From MED-G105 sp038522945 (GTDB lineage Bacteria > Pseudomonadota > Alphaproteobacteria > Caulobacterales > Parvularculaceae), in contig JBCBJV010000017.1 of assembly GCA_038522945.1 (NCBI GenBank), forward strand, positions 13,470-77,469: a stretch of DNA of 64,000 nt, written 5' to 3'. A program made the position numbers and the translations under genes. Under the pieces are notes generated by a model. That model ran no database searches. It saw only the letters and a program-made list of their open reading frames with translations, and was not told where the DNA came from. This document shows positions 40,068-47,969 of the stretch, in pieces (positions within the stretch are counted from its first letter, which is position 1; each line of letters starts with the position of its first letter).

Positions 40068-41482
40068 GCCGTCCTCCGTGTAGCGACATTTTGTATAATT
40101 TCGTCCAACTGGCCGGGGCTCGCCTTTGTGGCCACATCGCCAATCAGCAGTATCGCCGGCCCCTCGATACCCTCGCGCTGGATCAAGCCCCCCAGATCGC
40201 CAAGCGATCCAAGGAGAATGCGTTCATTAAGTCGCGTGCCGTTTTCAATCACGGCAACGGGTGTCGCTCCAGCAAGGCCCGCCCCGATTAATCGCTCACT
40301 GATGGTTTGCGCCTTGCTCACACCCATATAAAACACCAGCGTAGACCCGCTGGCTGCCAGCGCCTGCCAATTAAGGTCAGGATCCTGATCACCTTTGGCA
40401 TGACCAGTTATGAACGTAACCGACTGGGCATGGTCGCGATGCGTCAGCGGCACAAGCGAAGACGCCGCGCATCCAGCTGCTGCTGTAATGCCGGGCGTCA
40501 CTTGCACCTCAATCCCAGCCGCCTTGACCGTGTCGACTTCCTCACCACCCCGACCAAAGATAAAGGGATCGCCGCCTTTCAGCCGCACGACGATTTTTCC
40601 GCCACGCGCCTGATCAATCAGGATTTGTTCGATGTCTTCCTGGGGCACCGCATGGTCAGCTTTGGCCTTGCCCACATAAATGCGGTCAGCATCCCGGCGC
40701 GCCAGAGATAAAATCTCTGCACTGACGAGACGGTCATAGACGATGACGTCCGCTTCCTGGAGCAAACGATGGGCACGCAAGGTCAGAAGCTCCGGATCAC
40801 CAGGACCCGCGCCGACAACGTGAACAATACCGTTTTGAGTGTCCGTATCAGGCGCGTTGACCAGCGAGATCATTTGCTCGCGGGCGGCGGCTTCCTCACC
40901 GTCGAGCACGAGGCTCGCGACAGGTCCGCCAAAAATGCGCTGCCAGAAGCGCCGCCGGGCCCTTGGCTCAATGTTTGCGGCCACCGCCGGACGGAAGGCT
41001 TGTGCAAACCGAGCCAATGCCCCGAGCCGGGCCGGCAGCAATTGCTCAAGCTGTCCGCGGATCTTTTGGCCCAGGACAGGCGCGGCACCGCCCGTTGAGA
41101 TCGCAACCACAACTTCCTCGCGGTCAACGATCGAAGGCGTGAAGAAATCCGACGCCGCCGGGATATCGACGATATTGAGCGGCGCCCCGCCACGGCGGGC
41201 CTGGCGCGCCAGACGCCCGTAACTTTCCGCCTGTGTCTCGTCTTCTTCCGCTACGAAGATGAGGGCCCGGCTTTCGAAGTCCGCAACCCTCGGCGCGCGC
41301 CGGTTGAACGTTGCGCGGTCTGCCCATTCTTCTTCAACGCCCGATTCAAATCGCGGCGCGATGAACTCCACAGAGACACCCTCAGCCCACACGAGCCGGG
41401 CCTTGCGCGATGCTAACTCGCCGCCGCCGACAATCAGCACAGACTTGCCGTCGAGGGGCAGAAAGGCAGGAAATAGCTTCAT
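40064..41482 (-). CDS. cysG: Siroheme synthase, trifunctional
   Basis: 472 residues, fusing the dehydrogenase/ferrochelatase and methyltransferase parts. The N-terminal Rossmann domain is SVLIVGGGELASRKARL; the dimerisation and chelatase region follows to about 210. The SUMT domain begins VHVVGAGPGDPELLTLRAHRLLQEADVIVYDRLV, with VRLKGGDPFIFGRGGEE and TPGITAAAGCAA. It makes siroheme from uroporphyrinogen III for the CysI product downstream. It is the first gene of the operon. Confidence 0.95.
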   Translation of the reverse strand: MKLFPAFLPLDGKSVLIVGGGELASRKARLVWAEGVSVEFIAPRFESGVEEEWADRATFNRRAPRVADFESRALIFVAEEDETQAESYGRLARQARRGGAPLNIVDIPAASDFFTPSIVDREEVVVAISTGGAAPVLGQKIRGQLEQLLPARLGALARFAQAFRPAVAANIEPRARRRFWQRIFGGPVASLVLDGEEAAAREQMISLVNAPDTDTQNGIVHVVGAGPGDPELLTLRAHRLLQEADVIVYDRLVSAEILSLARRDADRIYVGKAKADHAVPQEDIEQILIDQARGGKIVVRLKGGDPFIFGRGGEEVDTVKAAGIEVQVTPGITAAAGCAASSLVPLTHRDHAQSVTFITGHAKGDQDPDLNWQALAASGSTLVFYMGVSKAQTISERLIGAGLAGATPVAVIENGTRLNERILLGSLGDLGGLIQREGIEGPAILLIGDVATKASPGQLDEIIQNVATRRTA

Positions 41483-41863
41483 CGCGAGATCGTCTCTTCA
41501 TCAAAAATGCATCGGCGACCGTGTGGCCGCCGCTATTTAGCGTAGCTAATGACGGCGAGGGGTGGATGAAAAGCCATTATTGTTGAGCGATAGCGGAGGT
41601 TTTCTAATAGGAAAGCTGACGGGTTCCGGAGCGGTCAGGATTCCCGGCGCTTCCTAAAGGTTCATTGCCCAGATTCTGACGGCGCGCCCTTGAAAGCCAG
41701 TGGTTCACATCCAAGTGTGACTGAACGTGAATACTTACCGCGCCCGCCGTGGTAGAGCCCCGCAAAGACTCCACGGGATGGGCCAACCCAATTGGCCATT
41801 CCAGTGGGCCAATGCGAATTCGGTATTGCCGCAAGGTATGCCCTCACAAATGGGAGAGATTCC
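41483..41863. promoter_or_regulatory. Divergent regulatory region, cysG operon / LysR gene
   Basis: 381 bases. No supported gene lies here. The visible elements are the LysR gene ribosome-binding site (GGGAGAG), a group of three GGCCAA/TTGGCC elements at 41781-41813 listed separately, and GTTCA...TGAAC symmetry around 41702-41725. Divergent orientation suggests the LysR protein may control the cys operon. Confidence 0.45.
41791..41813. promoter_or_regulatory. Inverted repeat ATTGGCC-N9-GGCCAAT
   Basis: Perfect seven-base arms with a nine-base spacer, 51 bases upstream of the LysR-gene ATG. A further GGCCAA at 41781 pairs with the same TTGGCC in a second arrangement, so three half-sites lie in 33 bases. 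This is typical of multi-half-site LysR operators. Confidence 0.5.
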
Positions 41864-42811
41864 ATGAAACATCTGCCACCGCTCAACGCGTTACGCGTCT
41901 TTGAGTCCGCCGCCAGGCACTTAAGTTTTACTAAAGCAGCCGAAGAGCTGAACGTGACGCCTGGCGCGGTAAGCCAACAGATCAAGACATTAGAAGATTT
42001 CATCGGCGCAAAGGTCTTCAAGAGAACAAAACGAGCCCTTCTCCTGACCGACGCGGCCCAAGCGAGCCTGCCGATCCTGCGCGAGGCCTTTGACAAGCTG
42101 GGCGAGGCCTCCAGGATTTTGGCAGCCCCCGGCGACGCAGGCCGGCTCAATGTCTCGGTCGCCCCGTCGCTGGCCGCCAAATGGCTGGTTCCCCGCCTCG
42201 ACCGATTCCATGAGCGCCACGAAGATATCGAGGTCTGGGTCTCCGCCGACATGGATATCGTCGATTTCGCCATGGACGATGTGGATATCGCTATCCGCTA
42301 CGGGGCCGGCAATTATGACGGCCTCGATGTGGAACAGTTGATGGCCGAAACGATCCTGCCGGTGTGCAGCCCACGGCTCCTCACCGGCGAGACACCGTTA
42401 AAGTCACCGGCCGACCTTGCCCACCACGCCCTCCTCCATGATGGCAGCCCGGACAAGGACGAGAGCGCCCCAACCTGGCCCATGTGGCTGAAGGCGGCAG
42501 GCGTTTGCGACGTCGATGGCACCAAGGGCATCCGCTTTAACCAGTCGAGCCTGGTGATCGAAGCAGCGGTCGCCGGCAAGGGCGTCGCGCTTGCGAAATC
42601 CGCCCTCGCGCTTGCTGACCTGGAAGCGGCCCGACTTGTCGTCCCGTTCGATTTTACCACGCCGTCGAGCTTTGCTTATTATATCGTGCACCCGGCATCG
42701 AAAGCGCGGATCAAGGCGGTCAAGGCCTTCAAGGCATGGCTGAAAGAAGAAGCCGACGCCACCCGTGACGCTTCAGCAATCAATTCCGGTATGGCAAAAG
42801 CCGCAGAGTAA
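41864..42811 (+). CDS. LysR-family regulator, GcvA-like
   Basis: 315 residues from ATG at 41864, with GGGAGAG upstream. The start LPPLNALRVFESAARHLSFTKAAEELNVTPGAVSQQIKTLED is the GcvA-type helix-turn-helix, and the PBP2-like sensor follows (RLNVSVAPSLAAKWLVPRL, FAMDDVDIAIRYGAGNYDGL). GcvA-like regulators control glycine cleavage in E. coli, but the subfamily is large and no glycine genes lie here. The nearest divergent target is the cysG operon. The 3' end is Ala-rich with ASAINSGMAKAAE. Confidence 0.88.
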   Translation: MKHLPPLNALRVFESAARHLSFTKAAEELNVTPGAVSQQIKTLEDFIGAKVFKRTKRALLLTDAAQASLPILREAFDKLGEASRILAAPGDAGRLNVSVAPSLAAKWLVPRLDRFHERHEDIEVWVSADMDIVDFAMDDVDIAIRYGAGNYDGLDVEQLMAETILPVCSPRLLTGETPLKSPADLAHHALLHDGSPDKDESAPTWPMWLKAAGVCDVDGTKGIRFNQSSLVIEAAVAGKGVALAKSALALADLEAARLVVPFDFTTPSSFAYYIVHPASKARIKAVKAFKAWLKEEADATRDASAINSGMAKAAE

Positions 42812-42911
42812 AGAACTGGAAAGGGCCTGATAAGGGCTTGGGGAGTAAGCGCGAAGTATTGCCGGTGCCGGACATCACGGCGTGGCTTGGCGCGGAACGA
42901 GGGAGGGGGAA

Positions 42912-43451
42912 TTGAACTGGAGAAACATCAATGACTGGCTGCAGGTTGTTGGAACCTTTGGCGTCGTCCTTTCACTGATTTTTGTTGGCGTACAAATGCG
43001 TCAAACCCAGAAGATTGCCGCAGCAGAAATCTATCAAGCGCGAGCAACGCTGAAGGTCTACAATTTTGCCCTTGAGACGTCTTCGCCTGTGATGCAGGAG
43101 GCGCTGCGCAAAGCATGGGCAGAAGAAGCGCTGTCTGAAAACGAAACGCGAAACGTCGGCCTCTTCTATTATGCTTGGCTGTCCTATTGGGAAAACAATT
43201 ACTACCAGCACAAAGTCGGCATGATGTCGGCTGAGCAATGGGAAAGCTCAGGGCGCGCGCTTCGGCGTTTTTCCGACATACCGCAGTTTCGAGTGTGGTG
43301 GCGCGAGACCAGACAAGACTGGCCGAATTCATTCAAGCGCGCCGTGGACGAGATTGTGGCCGAAGCCGAAGCGGCGGCCGACGCGGAAGACGCAGCTGAC
43401 GCGGGCGCGCCTGACACGCACGCCCCCTCAAATGAGGAAACCGACACGTGA
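42912..43451 (+). CDS. Single-span membrane protein, first of three tandem relatives
   Basis: 179 residues from TTG at 42912, chosen because GGGAGGGGGA lies just before it. WLQVVGTFGVVLSLIFVGVQMRQTQKIA is a membrane span with a Gln/Arg-rich stop. A helical cytoplasmic or periplasmic domain follows with aromatic motifs (LFYYAWLSYWENNYYQHKVG, FRVWWRETRQDWP). The C-terminal 30 residues are Ala/Glu/Asp-rich and probably disordered. The next two genes share the same plan, so this is a tandem family. I recognise it as a widespread hypothetical family but cannot give a function. Confidence 0.8.
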   Translation: MNWRNINDWLQVVGTFGVVLSLIFVGVQMRQTQKIAAAEIYQARATLKVYNFALETSSPVMQEALRKAWAEEALSENETRNVGLFYYAWLSYWENNYYQHKVGMMSAEQWESSGRALRRFSDIPQFRVWWRETRQDWPNSFKRAVDEIVAEAEAAADAEDAADAGAPDTHAPSNEETDT

Positions 43452-44017
43452 CCCTCGAAGCCATCTACTACATCACGCAGATTGTCGCTGTCCTTGCGGT
43501 ACTCGCATCACTCTTGTTCGTTGCCTTTCAAATAAGGCAGAACACAGATCAAATGCGTGTTCAAAACTCTGCCCATCTACAGGATCGATATGATAGCTGG
43601 TGGTTGATGGTGGGACAGGACGCTGAACTCGCCGATGCCTACGGAAAATTGATCCGAGGCGAAAAAGTTGACCCGCCCCAGGCGGCGCAACTCAGGGTGT
43701 TCACAGCAATGATGGCGAATGTTGGGTGGACGGCGTATATCGCCATGAAAAAGGGAACTGGGTCGTCAAAGCTCGCCTTCAAGAGCGAGTTATTTTATGC
43801 CACCATGATAGCGACCCCGTTAGGGTATGGCACCCATAAGAGCTTATTCCGCGGGGCCGGACCAGTTTCGCTGTATGATAAGCGCTTTGAAAACGACTTT
43901 GCTCAAGAGTGGTGCGACCGCGTTGAAAGCCGCCGCGCCGACATTCTCGCTGAGCGGGCAAAGGTAACGGCTGCGGCTAACGCGAAACCCAACGCCGACA
44001 AAAACACATTACCATGA
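43448..44017 (+). CDS. Single-span membrane protein, second of three tandem relatives
   Basis: 189 residues from GTG at 43448; the GTGA overlaps the previous stop. The N-terminus LEAIYYITQIVAVLAVLASLLFVAFQIRQNTDQMRVQNSAH closely parallels the third gene (LETIYYIGQTVAVILILGSLV). A helical domain follows, with DRYDSWWLMVGQDAELADAYGKLIRGE and FENDFAQEWCDRVES. Coupled translation suggests the products form one complex. No enzymatic motif is seen. Confidence 0.82.
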   Translation: MTLEAIYYITQIVAVLAVLASLLFVAFQIRQNTDQMRVQNSAHLQDRYDSWWLMVGQDAELADAYGKLIRGEKVDPPQAAQLRVFTAMMANVGWTAYIAMKKGTGSSKLAFKSELFYATMIATPLGYGTHKSLFRGAGPVSLYDKRFENDFAQEWCDRVESRRADILAERAKVTAAANAKPNADKNTLP

Positions 44018-44484
44018 GCTTAGAGACCATCTATTACATCGGCCAGACAGTCGCGGTCATATTGATCCTGGGCTCACTCGTGGCGATCTTCTGGCAGCAA
44101 CGCCAGGCCAACAAGATCGCCCAGGTCCAGAATGCGGCGGCGCTGTCGTCAGGTTACGCCAGCTCGCTCCGCGATATTATCAATAATGCCGACCTCGCCG
44201 CGATATTCCGTAAGGCAATGTTTGACGATGAAGAGCTAACGCCCGTGGAAGCCACGCAAATTCTACTCTTCTTCAATCAACTATTGATCGATCACAGAAG
44301 CATCTGGCTGGCCCATAAAAATGGTCTTTATGAAGATCAAGGCCTGAAAGGCTATGACACGAACACCGCCTGGTATTTGTCCAAACCCCTGTTCCGCGCT
44401 GAATGGCGAAGATGGAGAGACATGGGTTTCTATGATGGTCCATTTGGTGATCACATAGAGCGCTTAATCAAGAAATCTCCCTAA
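44014..44484 (+). CDS. Single-span membrane protein, third of three tandem relatives
   Basis: 156 residues from ATG at 44014, with ATGA overlapping the previous stop. After the span (IYYIGQTVAVILILGSLVAIFW) comes QQRQANKIAQVQNAAALSSGYASSLRDIINNADLAAIFRKAMFDDEELTPVEATQILLFF, then LIDHRSIWLAHKNGLYEDQGL and FRAEWRRWRDMGF. The pattern of small residues and aromatic pairs matches the other two. It lacks their long polar tails and ends close to the convergent tetR gene. Confidence 0.82.
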   Translation: MSLETIYYIGQTVAVILILGSLVAIFWQQRQANKIAQVQNAAALSSGYASSLRDIINNADLAAIFRKAMFDDEELTPVEATQILLFFNQLLIDHRSIWLAHKNGLYEDQGLKGYDTNTAWYLSKPLFRAEWRRWRDMGFYDGPFGDHIERLIKKSP

Positions 44485-44501
44485 GGCGATCTTGTGGACA
44501 C

Positions 44502-45110
44502 TCAGGCTTTGCTGTGGCGTATTGCGAACGCTGCGTCCAGCAAGGCATCAAGTTGCGCCGGGAACGCTTCATTCAGCATGCGCACTTTCGTCTTACCGAA
44601 AATGCCTTGCAAGGTTGGCCCCGAAACGCCGAAATAATTGACTGCACCCAAAAGCTGATAGATGACGGCAAGGGCCTCAGCTTCCGTTGCCTCTGCCCAG
44701 CCGGGGACCGCCTTCACCATTCCGACTAGGTCGTTCAGGAACGTTTTCAGGTACCACGTACCTGCGGTTTCAGCTCGGGGAACATTATCCAGAAGCTCGC
44801 GCATCAAGAGCCGGGTGCGGATTGTTTCATCTTCAATTGTCGGGACCATGGCCCTGAGGAGAGTGCCGAGCTGCCCCTTAGGGTCGGCGCTTGTCTCCAT
44901 GGCTGCCAGCTTCAGCTTGTCCAGATCATCTGAAATCTCTCTCAGAACCTCACCATAAAGCTTGGCCTTGTTGGGAAAATGATGGAGCAGCGCTTGCTTC
45001 GTCAGGCCGTGCTCATCGGCGATATTGGCAATGCTGACGCCGTAAAAGCCCCGCTCGGCAAAAAGCCGTCGTGCGGTCGCCAGCAACTGGTCGCGGGTTG
45101 TTTGCGCCAT
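44502..45110 (-). CDS. TetR-family transcriptional repressor
   Basis: 202 residues. The DNA-binding domain is TRDQLLATARRLFAERGFYGVSIANIADEHGLTKQALLHHFPNKAKLYGEVL. The C-terminal ligand domain is helical and not assigned. It is divergent from the Rieske oxygenase gene, and two palindromes with CTTACC/GGTAAG arms occupy the space between, so it very likely represses that gene and itself. A hydrophobic acid or aromatic inducer is plausible but unproven. Confidence 0.9.
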   Translation of the reverse strand: MAQTTRDQLLATARRLFAERGFYGVSIANIADEHGLTKQALLHHFPNKAKLYGEVLREISDDLDKLKLAAMETSADPKGQLGTLLRAMVPTIEDETIRTRLLMRELLDNVPRAETAGTWYLKTFLNDLVGMVKAVPGWAEATEAEALAVIYQLLGAVNYFGVSGPTLQGIFGKTKVRMLNEAFPAQLDALLDAAFAIRHSKA

Positions 45111-45150
45111 TCATCTCTTCCCATCCCCCCTTTTTGCTAAGAGGCTTGAC

Positions 45151-45168
45151 ACTTACCGGTCGGTAAGT
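45151..45168. promoter_or_regulatory. TetR operator 1
   Basis: ACTTACC-GGTC-GGTAAGT has perfect seven-base arms. It overlaps a TTGACA -35 box at 45147-45152, so bound repressor would block polymerase. Confidence 0.75.
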
Positions 45169-45175
45169 CAAACTC

Positions 45176-45191
45176 CCTACCAATCGGTAAG
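45176..45191. promoter_or_regulatory. TetR operator 2
   Basis: CCTACC-AATC-GGTAAG repeats the first site with one mismatch in the left arm. Its centre is 24 bases from the first. The two sites share the direct repeat TACC-NN-TCGGTAAG. Confidence 0.65.
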
Positions 45192-45223
45192 CCACTGCGA
45201 AACCAAGACGACTGGAGGAAGCC

Positions 45224-46363
45224 ATGGAAAGGCAAACGGAACTGTCGCTCATCGACGAGTTGCTGGCCTTGAAGGCTGAAGGCTCTGCATTTCTGGATGA
45301 GGCCGTCACGCATAATCCGGTGGAGCTCTATACCAGCCAGGCACGGTTCACGGCCGAACAGCATAAATTGTTCCGTACCTTGCCTAACGCAGTTGCTCAT
45401 ATGAGCGAGCTTGCCGAGCCGGGGGCTTTCCTGCGCCGTGACGTCGGCGGTCTTCCCGCGTTGATCACCCGGGATAAGTCCGGCAGCGTAAACGCCTTTC
45501 TCAATGTCTGCCGCCACCGGGGCACGCGGCTCGTTGATGAAGAAGCCGGCTGTAAACACCGTTTTTCGTGCCCCTATCACGCCTGGACCTATGCCAGCAC
45601 GGGCGAGCTTATCGCCGCGCCCCATTTTGAGGACGGCTTTCCGGGCACAGACAGAGCCGATCTCAGCCTGATCCGCCTCAATTGCGAAGAGCGGTACGGG
45701 CTGGTCTGGGTCTGGCAGGGCGAGACTTTCTCACTCGCAGACTGGTTCAGTGATCTTGATACGGAATTTGCGGAGCTTGGCCTCAGCGATATGAAGATCG
45801 CCGCAGAAGACAAGAGCCTTCGCCGCGCAAACTGGAAAGTCCTCGTTGAGGGGGGCATCGAAGCCTATCACTTCCGCGTCGCCCATCGGCATACGATTGG
45901 CCCCCACTTCGAAGATAATCTTTCCAGCTATCAACTCCATGGCGCTCATATGCGCTCCGTGTTACCGCGGACCAGCATGGGATCTCTGAGCGATGAGACA
46001 CGTGAGACGTGGCGCATTCGCGATCACGCCAATATTCTCTATACGCTCTTTCCGTCTTCGCAATTTCTGGTGATGCAGGACCATATTGTCTGGATCAGCT
46101 CGGCGCCCAAGAGCCCCGGTGAAACGCTATTGCGTCTCGTAACACTCGCCCCGACTAAGGGTCCAGACGCCGACGGTAAGGACGACGAGCACTGGAAACG
46201 TAATCACGCAATCACCATGACGACCCTCGATGAGGACTTTGTGATCGGCGAGAGTATTCAGGAAAGCATCGCAGCAGGCGCAAACACCCACATGACCTTT
46301 GGTCGGTTCGAAGGGGCGCTCGATCAGTTCAACCGAACGGTGGAACAGTTTGTTGGCTCATAG
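45224..46363 (+). CDS. Rieske-type aromatic ring-hydroxylating oxygenase alpha subunit
   Basis: 379 residues. The Rieske [2Fe-2S] ligands are Cys96-x-His98 (NVCRHRGTRL) and Cys116-x2-His119 (FSCPYHAW). The catalytic domain has the mononuclear iron motif EAYHFRVAHRHTIG. Members hydroxylate or demethylate aromatic, choline-like or other substrates using a separate reductase. None is encoded nearby, so electron transfer proteins must come from elsewhere. The gene is controlled by the divergent TetR. Its 3' end overlaps the convergent carboxylase gene by 6 bases. Confidence 0.9.
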   Translation: MERQTELSLIDELLALKAEGSAFLDEAVTHNPVELYTSQARFTAEQHKLFRTLPNAVAHMSELAEPGAFLRRDVGGLPALITRDKSGSVNAFLNVCRHRGTRLVDEEAGCKHRFSCPYHAWTYASTGELIAAPHFEDGFPGTDRADLSLIRLNCEERYGLVWVWQGETFSLADWFSDLDTEFAELGLSDMKIAAEDKSLRRANWKVLVEGGIEAYHFRVAHRHTIGPHFEDNLSSYQLHGAHMRSVLPRTSMGSLSDETRETWRIRDHANILYTLFPSSQFLVMQDHIVWISSAPKSPGETLLRLVTLAPTKGPDADGKDDEHWKRNHAITMTTLDEDFVIGESIQESIAAGANTHMTFGRFEGALDQFNRTVEQFVGS

Positions 46364-47875
46364 CCTTCTCTGGGCAAGCTCTGCAAACTCACACAAGAGC
46401 GGCCGCGTCTCCCGCGGATCGATGATGTCTTCTACAAAAAACTGCTCCGCGGTACGGAACGGCGAGGTCACCGCCGCCAGACGTTGCTTGATCTCAGCGA
46501 GCCTCGCTTCCGGGTCGGCTGCTTTTTCAAGCTCGGCCTTGTAGGCAACCTCCACGCCCCCTTCCATAGGGAGCGAGCCCCAATCCCCCGACGGCCAGGC
46601 AAAACGATACTGAAACCGGGTGTGGTCGGACATGGCCGCGCCCGCGACACCATAGGCTTTGCGTACAATGACAGTCGCCCACGGAATGTTCGACCGATAG
46701 ACCGCATTCATCGCGTCAACGCCGCGCCGGATGGTCGCCGCTTTTTCCGCCTCCAGCCCGATCATGAAGCCGGGATTGTCGACCAGATGCACCACCGGCA
46801 AGCGAAACTGCTCTGCAAGCCCCACAAAACGCTGGGCTTTTTCCGCCGCACCGGCGGTCCACGATCCACCGAGATACGTCGGGTCGGACGCAAGCACCGC
46901 AACGGGATAGCCGTCCAGTCTGGTAAAGGCGGTAATGACGGACTTGCCCCAACGCGCGCCCATCTCAAAGATTGTATCGTTGTCGAACACGGCCGTCAGG
47001 ATACGGCGCATATTATAGGCCTGCCGTTTGTCTCGTGGCACCATTGAAAGCAGTCCCTCTTCTTGCCGACCGATGGGGTCGCGACATGGGCCCCGCGCTG
47101 GCAGCTCGCCCACTTTGGAGGGTAGATAGCTGAGGAAGGCCCGCGCCCGGGCGAAGGCTTCCTCTTCAGTTTCCGCTTCATCATCGATAACGCCGTTGCG
47201 CGTATGGATATCCGCCCCGCCAAGAGCTTCGTTGTCCATGGCATCTTCGCCAATGGCTTCAGCGACTTTCGGCCCCGCAGTGAACACCTGCGCGATACCG
47301 CGGACCATCACCGAGTAATGGCTCGCAACCGTGCGCGCAGCGCCAAGCCCAGCTGTTGGGCCGAGGGCCAGCGCCACGACGGGGACGGTCTCCAGGTTTT
47401 TGACCACATGCTCCCAACCCGGAACAAAAGGCACATAGGTAAAGCCCATCTGTTCCAGGGACTTTACCGACCCACCGCCGCCAGTGCCGTCGACCATGCG
47501 AATGAGTGGCAGGCCCAGCTCGTGGGCCATCTGCTCGGCCTGGACGAACTTGCGGTGGATCGCTGCATCTGATGCGCCGCCACGCACGGTGAAATCGTCG
47601 GCAGACGCCACGACCGGCCGGCCATGGATACGGCCTCTCCCAAAAATAAAATTCGACGGGGCAAAATCTTGCAGGCTCCCGTCAGGTCCGTAGCTTCCCC
47701 GACCCGCAATCTTGCCGATTTCCCGGAACGAGTCTTCATCCACCAGCGCTGCGAGCCGCTCGCGCGCATTCAGTTTGCCGCGCGCAGCCTGGCGCGCCAG
47801 TTTCTCCGTACCCCCCATTTTCTCCGCGAGGGCCTGCCGGCGTTTCAGCTCTTCAAGTTCGTGTTCCCAAGTCAT
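46358..47875 (-). CDS. Acyl-CoA carboxylase beta (carboxyltransferase) subunit
   Basis: 505 residues. It transfers carboxyl from biotin to an acyl-CoA. MTWEHELEELKRRQALAEKMGG leads to RGKLNARERLAALVDEDSFREIG, typical of propionyl/acetyl/methylcrotonyl-type beta subunits. VDGTGGGGSVKS and VPVVALALGPTAGLGAART are binding-loop signatures. The C-terminal NPGFMIGLEAEKAATIRRGVDAMNAVYRSNIPWATVIVRKAYGVAG is the CT core. No biotin carboxylase or carrier subunit is near, so its partner is elsewhere. Proximity to the Rieske gene suggests a catabolic role, which is inference. Confidence 0.92.
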   Translation of the reverse strand: MTWEHELEELKRRQALAEKMGGTEKLARQAARGKLNARERLAALVDEDSFREIGKIAGRGSYGPDGSLQDFAPSNFIFGRGRIHGRPVVASADDFTVRGGASDAAIHRKFVQAEQMAHELGLPLIRMVDGTGGGGSVKSLEQMGFTYVPFVPGWEHVVKNLETVPVVALALGPTAGLGAARTVASHYSVMVRGIAQVFTAGPKVAEAIGEDAMDNEALGGADIHTRNGVIDDEAETEEEAFARARAFLSYLPSKVGELPARGPCRDPIGRQEEGLLSMVPRDKRQAYNMRRILTAVFDNDTIFEMGARWGKSVITAFTRLDGYPVAVLASDPTYLGGSWTAGAAEKAQRFVGLAEQFRLPVVHLVDNPGFMIGLEAEKAATIRRGVDAMNAVYRSNIPWATVIVRKAYGVAGAAMSDHTRFQYRFAWPSGDWGSLPMEGGVEVAYKAELEKAADPEARLAEIKQRLAAVTSPFRTAEQFFVEDIIDPRETRPLLCEFAELAQRRL

Positions 47876-47969
47876 GGCCTAAGGATAGGCAATCGCCAAC
47901 CGGGATTGAAGCGCTCGATGCAGGCGTCAGGTTTGCGAATGACGTCACTGCGGGGATGCACCGGGAAAG

